This document shows, in pieces, positions 58,070-64,000 of a DNA stretch of 64,000 nt. The DNA is from Trileptium ribeirensis (lineage: Eukaryota; Nematoda; Enoplea; Enoplida; Thoracostomopsidae), in the NCBI GenBank assembly GCA_030248225.1, contig JASANE010012803.1, positions 16,457-80,456 of the forward strand. Reading direction: 5' to 3'. The stretch's first letter is position 1, and each line of letters opens with the position of its first letter. The notes beneath the pieces are model-generated. The model saw only the letters and a list, made by a program, of their open reading frames with translations, was not told where the DNA came from and searched no databases. The position numbers were made by a program, and so were the translations under genes.

Positions 58070-59800
58070 CTCCTCTAATGACATGACCGACAGAAGATCC
58101 AGACCCATCTATTATGTTTCCTACTCCTTCTCTTGCACCTCGAGGAACGTTGTAAACTATATCAGGATCGCAAGATAGAGCGTCGGTATACTTAATTAAA
58201 AGATCTATTCGCGCTATTGCTTTGCGAGATCATTTATCCGCTGTGTCTGCCTGATATAGTAATTTATATTATGAGGGTAAGAACTGATATTAGTTCTGGG
58301 GTTTTAACAGTAAACGGTTGTCACTTGTGGGTCCAAATTATGTTTAATGCTGTTTCTGTCACATGTATTCAATGAGCTAAGTTATTACCCGTGATTCATG
58401 TCTTACCAACTTTGTGTATGTTTGGTAATAGTTGTGCACATGTTCCTGAGTCTGACATTGACACCAAGTCTCTTGTTCCTGGTTATAAGAACCAAATTTG
58501 ATTGTTAAACTCAACTGGAACGTATTCGTAACACGTGTTATTAATTTTCTGGTTCCAGTAGATTCTAGTTACATTTACAGTAAAACAGTCAAAAACAAGT
58601 ATGGTAAATTTGTGCAAACATATTGTCACGTTGTAAGAATGTTCTAAGTGCTATAGTCGGATAAATTTTTAGAAGCTGTTGAACGACGTGCCAAAGTCGC
58701 TGCCTGTTTGCGCACAGTTCACGCCACACTGGCGCGAATCAATTAGTTTCTATTTCCAATAATCTAGTTTCTAGATAGTTCAGTTTAAAATTTATTGGAT
58801 CGACATTTTTGTTAGGCAATGGAGTAGGTTTTATAATTGTATTTTGTTTTTGTCACAAGAATTGTGGATTATTTGTACTAACAAAGCTGACTGCAACACC
58901 TTCTTCTCTGATATAGATTTTGTTAGATGTCTTACAGCCTGTGCCATTGAGTAAAGCTTTTGTCAAACTTAAGGCTTCCTGAACATCATCTATTATTAAG
59001 TGGTTTCCAGTTATTTCAACTGTGTTTGAAGATTTATATTGGTATTTACAAAAGTTACGGTTAATTACTGTGTTACACACATATGTTGCTTCTTCGGTTA
59101 CACAAAATGATTTAGTAGCGTTGCAACTCGCAATGTCTTCTAAGTCTGTAGATAGCAGCGTTCCATCAAATGTACCATCAGTTCCATGTTGTATTAAGTT
59201 ATATGAAGTGTTACAAAAATTATAGCAACGCCGTTTGTATTTTAGTGCCTGTTTAGTTGACCGCGTTGTTGGCGTTGTCTGACTCAAAATATTGCCTTTA
59301 AAGTGATGTAGAATATTTGTTTGATAGCATTCTTCATATGCTACGGAGCTCGGTAGTTTTTGATCCATTACAATACCTTTAGATCTAAAAATCATCTGCA
59401 AATTGTATGAGTGACAAGAATACATTTATAAGCGGGTACTTGTGTTGGATCTGTTCTTAGTACAATAAGTTTTATTTCATGTCGTTCTATGTCCTCTGAT
59501 GTAGGAGGCACACGGTGTACTGTTTTCGGTAACGCGATGGCGTGCCCGTTTTTTGTGTTGTCACAAATTTGATAGTCAAACATCCGTGCGATGCCCAACC
59601 TGATAGTTATTAAGTCAGGAGTAATTAAGATTAGTAGATAATATTGTAGTAGTAGTAATACTGCTACTTTACTATGTCTTAGTACTTGATCAGTTGCGAT
59701 TGCACTTTGTTTAAAAATATTTAAAGGTGTTAGCGATCCTACAAAGTATGGGAATTTAGTTTCTTTAAGCCTTTCGAAATGACCTTTAAGTACATTATTT
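58070..59800 (-). pseudogene. Envelope-like glycoprotein relic
   Basis: A hydrophobic signal-like segment (KVAVLLLLQYYLLILIT, near 59640-59690) is followed by a Cys-rich ectodomain with several N-x-S/T sites (frames 59392-59598 and 58853-59425). Then comes a region with a pattern seen in insect and nematode retroelement envelopes (N-x-L-E-x-R-L-L-E-I-E-x-N, W-R-E-L-C, P-T-I-A-L-R-x-x-L-x-R). Further down are WNQKINNTCYEYVPV and PGTRDLVSMS blocks. There are stops at several points (for example after 58853, near 58740 and near 58590) and frame changes. The membrane anchor lies at the start of the 58026 frame. Membrane fusion is the expected family role; this copy is dead. Confidence 0.65.
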
Positions 59801-59834
59801 TCAGTTGTTAGTTTTTCAGTAGTTTTAATTGCAT

Positions 59835-60010
59835 TTACATATCTTCGCTGCCCAGAAAAGAATGCTCGCGCTCCCTAGAAGGTGTTCTCAACGGTGTAAG
59901 AGACCAACGCTGATAGTCTCGCATGCTAGCTCCTCTATAGTCTCGCGTACCTGTGTCCCGATAGTCTTGCATATTTATGTTATCGTAATCTTGCCTACCG
60001 CTAGAGTCTT
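59835..60010 (-). pseudogene. Gag C-terminal tail, Arg/Asp/Tyr repeats
   Basis: An open segment with repeated RDY-type motifs (MQDYRDTGTRDYRGASMRDY), then an Arg/Ser-rich end (PSREREHSFLGSEDM) before TAA at 59835-59837. Short, charged, repeated nucleic-acid-binding tails of this type are common at the end of Gag. The start is lost near 60010 at an in-frame stop. The env-like frame overlaps this end in a different register. Confidence 0.5.
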
Positions 60011-60019
60011 AGATGTAAG

Positions 60020-63000
60020 TCTTAGATGTAATGCTCTAAGTATGTCGTTTTATTTTAGGGAAGCTGCCAGTGCGGCTGGGTTATGGTACAATTTTTAGTT
60101 TGCGGAAGTTGCCTGGTTTGCAAGTGTGTAGTATGTACCAGTTTTTCGTAATTTTACTCCTCTAAGTAAATTTAATTTAAGTAAGGCAGTTCACTGTGCA
60201 GCTGGGTTACTGTTTAAATTTTTTCTAGTCTCCAGTACTACCTGCAAAAATGTAGTGTGGGTCCACAGGCTAAAGAGTTACGCGCACACTCTGACAAAGT
60301 AGAAAATCAATCCGATAGGCACACCGATATAACGAAATATTGGAACAACGTAAAAACAAAAAAATATGTTTACCAAGAACTTCAGATACAAATTCCTTTT
60401 GCTTTCACACTGCGACATTCTCCGAAAAGCCCGCCATTCTATCTCACTTGCAGTTTTATATTAAAATAAACCAATTGGAAGTCATGTACAATGGGCAATC
60501 ATTAGCCGAAGAATGGTAATTGTATTAATATTTTAATACAAATAATTTTATTAATAATGTTAAAATTACTGTTGTCAGCTTTGTTTGAGTGTTTAATCCT
60601 TCCTGGAAAATCAAGGATAACCATAGTAATCGAAAAAACATTGTCATAAATATGGTTCTAATAGAGATTTGTAACCGTCTTGATTGTCTATAGCACTACT
60701 GTTCGTGCAGCAAAATTAACGGGGTTTCTTTCATTTTGACCATCTTCGGGCTGGAGGCGTGTATAATCCAAAAGAGCCATTATTTGGTATAATATGATAT
60801 AACCTGTAAAGCACTGCCCCGCATAATTATTACGTTTGGTATATGATTCAGAGTAACATCATTAACTCCGGGTTGTACGCAAACTACTATGCTATCTAGG
60901 AACTGTTGGTGGGTTCCTGTATGAAACTCGCAAAGCAAACGAATAGCAACGAATGTGCAGACATTATGCGACAAACACTGTTAACGCAACATTTCACTGT
61001 GTGAACTGTGTCAATTTGTGGACAGTGAGCGATAACAGGATTTAAATTAATCTAATTGAAACTAAATTAGTGCTATGCTACCAACCCGATGGTCTCAGTG
61101 TAGCATCTAGCTTCCTTTATTGACCAAGTTAATACCGTCAGTAAAATAGCTATCTGGCATCGTCTCAAACTTGAATATATCTTTTGATCTTATTAACGTC
61201 CCGTTTAGTCAATAAATATGATAATATGGCCTTTTACATCGCTTAGCCGAGTAATAGTTCGACTAATATCTAGGACTGTTTGTGGACGTTGCTCATAGAA
61301 CGTCAATTCGAAAATAGCAATTTATTTATTTACACCTTAGTTTGCATTTATATATTGATGTCGAAATTGTCATTACAGCGAAGAAATTATGACATGTCTA
61401 CTAAAATTTTAGCAGGCAGCCATAAAGCTAACAAAGCATTATGCATTTCAATACTGATGCTGGAAGGATAAACAAATTTACTACGTTCTTTGCCAATTTG
61501 CTTAATAAACGGCCTAAAATGTAACTATATATAATTGAACCACCAACCATTATTATGATTGGTAGCAATAATTTTGTTTTATTAATTGTAGCGTTGTTAT
61601 AATTTGATGTGGATTTTCGAAGCGTTATTTTGTGGGATTCATCTAAAGTTTAGGGAATACAGTTGTTCTCTATCGGAATGGTGTCATGTGTTGAAATTAA
61701 ATAAGTCCGAACTCAATATTTTGTGAAGCGGTTCACTAGACATTTGGCATCATTGTCGGTACTTCAACCAATTCCCAGAAACCATTTCGGGCATTGCAAA
61801 CCTTTTTGCCAATAATATTTGCCGTTTACCATTGTGCTCTTATCTTATACGTTCTGAGCGGAGGTATGAATCTTGAAGGTACGCACAGCTTAAACGCATC
61901 GATCACACATATCTGTGAAATTTACTTTTCTATTATATATTTCAGGCACAGATGCTGCTCGGGGGACATGGCCCCATGAACCCTTGGCTACACCCTGTTA
62001 AGAAACAGTTCATTTTAGACTTTCAGTTAACACTGTGTAATGACAATCATTAATCGTTTGTCTGCTGCTGCGTAACTTATGAGTAAACTAAACAACAACT
62101 ACGACAATCTTTTTGTTTTTTCAGTGGTTGAATAAACTAGAAACACGCATTGGCTAGGCCATAAATTGTGATCCAACTCGTATTTCTAAAAGTGTTGTGG
62201 TTCTCTAACAATTTTGCTTTCTCTAACTGCGAAATTTGGGTAGCTAGTTTTAGTGTTATATTTTTGGCCACAAACGTTATTTCAGTTTATTTCTATTAAT
62301 TACTATGTATACCCACCCTAAATTATTAAGAATATCTGCAGCGCTTCAAACATCTGTGGGAAACTAGCAACATAGTTCAAATGACCTGCTATACAAAGCA
62401 GAACTTGTTTATTAAAATGTGGTAGAGTAGAATAGCGCTCTGTCCCGTGTTACTAATCAGAGGGTACGTGTTCAACTGTCAGCGGCACTTGAATTTTTAC
62501 ATTTGGGATAGTATTTTGTTTCAAGCAAATTAATGACGCTCCTAAACATGTAAAAATGTTAAGAGTCTAAAATGTCACTAAGAAAAGATGATTTAAGATC
62601 TTGCTATGTCGTTTATTCTATTGATGTGAATTGATAAACGATGAATTTATATGCCAAATTTGAGACCATGTATGGTCGGTTCACAAATATTAACGATCAG
62701 AACTATAGAAGCATTGATCACAACGTAACAAACTTCAGATTTATGGCTCCAAAATTGTAGAAACCTAGTTTCTTTTCGAAACCTCTAGTTTCTACAATCC
62801 CACTTTTGAGGAGGGTGTTTTGGTACTTAATATTACGCAAAACAGTGATTATATTAGTAATGATGATGTGTATTGAATCTCTTCAGAGCAATTTTTGAGT
62901 TCTTTCCAAAGAAAGTCGGTTTCAGCACTGCATCGGTAAGAGAAGTTTGGGCAATGTACAGTGTTTATATAGCATTTGATCTGTGTATGTAGTATATATA

Positions 63001-63740
63001 AAACAAACATCCGCTAGCTAAAGCGATCGGATGGTAATACCAGTGAATTTTCACACTACCGAGACAGTGCGTCATGACGCTTGCAGTATAATAACACTTT
63101 CGAACTTCAATAAATCAATATCCTGTTTTGTATTTTGCATCAGAGGCATCAACCCTCGTTGCACATACATTGTTCACCTTATGTACCTGAAACAATGCCA
63201 ATGAAAAGAAATATTCTACTTTATAATTAGGAATTTTTTCATGTTAATATACTTAGAGAATTGTTCCTACTAGTTTTTCGTCGTGAAAAAATTTTTGTCA
63301 TATCTACGAACAATATAGAGAAGTAAAAATAGTCTGTATAGTAATGAAATTATTTCTGAATATACGTACACATTCTTTTTATTCATGAGTAAACTTACCT
63401 ACGACCATCGCACATTCTATTTTTTAATAATTAGTACAGAACCGTAACGAAACATGGTAATTAAGTAGGTTGGTTTTCGCCAACAGAAAATTTTCCCAAT
63501 TAGTAACAAATACCATATACTACAGATTGTGTTCGGACAGAATTTGTGCGATTTCCAACTTCCAGAACGCGGTTATGTAATACAATCAGTCTTTTATTTG
63601 GAGTGTGTTCGATAAAAAAATATCATAAAATCCGTCCTCGGAAGAGTAAATGATAAAATTGCGCTCAAGAGTATGACACTTTGTCATGCTTATACAGATT
63701 CTGTTATCTGATGATGTGATCGTTTTTGGTTTACCTCCTT
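60020..63740. other. Gene-poor DNA to near the window end
   Basis: No gene can be supported. A tRNA-like segment (A-box-like tagagtagaatagc, B-box-like gggtacgtgttcaactg) lies at about 62422-62490. A short hairpin (attgtagaaac...gtttctacaat) lies at 62754-62798. A possible two-exon small secreted frame lies at 61794-61979. Confidence 0.5.
62754..62798. repeat. Short perfect-type hairpin
   Basis: attgtagaaac-ctag / ctag-tttctacaat with one bulged base, and an inner gaaac/gtttc-like pair. No precursor context is visible to call a microRNA. Confidence 0.5.
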
Positions 63741-63990
63741 TCACCAAGCATTCCAGGCGTTACCGCAACACCAAGATTTCTTGGCGGTATCGGCCTGCCC
63801 CTTCAAAGGTTCCTAGGGACAGCAGCTGTCGGTTCGCCAATAATCAATAACATTCGAGCAGGAGGAGCGATCATTGGTTGTTGGCGAGGGTAGTTGCTAC
63901 CCAGGGACCCCCTTGAGGGGAGCCGCTACGACTCAAAGATCCTTCAGGATTGGAATTCCTTTGTAGTTGGCGAGCCGAAAAAACAACCAC
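63741..63990. other. GC-richer terminal segment with inverted pieces
   Basis: cgccaataatcaat (63836) and atcattggttgttggcg (63870) are near inverted copies, within a GC-richer stretch than its surroundings. Possibly the edge of a repeat element running out of the window. Confidence 0.35.
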
Positions 63991-64000
63991 ACCATCGTAT

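Larger units (their letters stand above)
55581..60012 (-). mobile_element. Internally deleted LTR-type (Gypsy-like) retroelement with gag-env-pro order
   Basis: Minus-strand order: Arg-rich gag tail (59835-60010), env-like frame (about 58070-59800), protease (57583-57800), a short pol linker (57100-57423), RNase H (56760-57000), integrase zinc finger (56180-56345) and integrase C-terminus (55581-55860). The reverse transcriptase core and integrase catalytic core are missing, so the copy is deleted inside. The frames are broken many times. LTRs were not identified. In known Metaviridae env follows pol; here env-like sequence is between gag and protease. Confidence 0.75.

Overview
The window is animal (metazoan) nuclear DNA. 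It is AT-rich, has spliceosomal introns with GTAAGT-type donors and T-rich ...TTTCAG acceptors, and is crowded with transposable elements, most of them broken. Host-type exons resemble Rab geranylgeranyltransferase alpha (RABGGTA), lipid-droplet hydrolase LDAH and CC2D1/Lgd. The short introns and the mobile-element mix suit an invertebrate, perhaps a nematode, but I cannot fix the species. No bacterial-style genes, rRNA or CRISPR are present.

Layout. 0.1-3.4 kb: a CR1/Jockey-like LINE on the minus strand with an Asn-coding microsatellite. 3.5-8 kb: repeats and AT-rich DNA, plus a Gln/Ser-rich repeat ORF. 8.1-11 kb: a two-exon protein kinase relic, probably CDC7-like, with a Ser/Thr-rich antisense ORF in its intron. 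11-12.3 kb: possible exons of a Cys-rich secreted protein. 12.3-20.4 kb: a decayed Polinton/Maverick with capsid, packaging ATPase, basic core-like protein and integrase relics on the minus strand and protein-primed DNA polymerase B on the plus strand. The polB has a 141-bp intron at the conserved Trp-Gly of motif B and a 256-bp tandem duplication of the preceding exon. 21-28.9 kb: tandem repeats, CC2D1-like exons and anonymous DNA. 29-34.6 kb: a nearly full-length RNase H-bearing LINE. 36.5 kb: the last LDAH exon. 39.1-39.6 kb: a foldback MITE.

41.3-54.6 kb is a giant inverted duplication with arms of about 6.3 kb and a spacer of about 0.7 kb. Each arm holds the same 5'-truncated RABGGTA segment (two exons), a tRNA-derived SINE and tRNA-like sequence. 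The left copy is open and the right copy is broken. The spacer is a LINE RNase H fragment, and the outer end of the right arm runs into an extreme G-rich tract.

55.6-60 kb is an internally deleted LTR-type retroelement on the minus strand. Its remnants read gag tail, envelope-like glycoprotein, protease, RNase H, integrase. The envelope thus lies between gag and protease, with its membrane anchor in one open frame with the protease. That order is not the usual gag-pol-env and is the most unusual thing in the window. 60-64 kb has no gene I can support.
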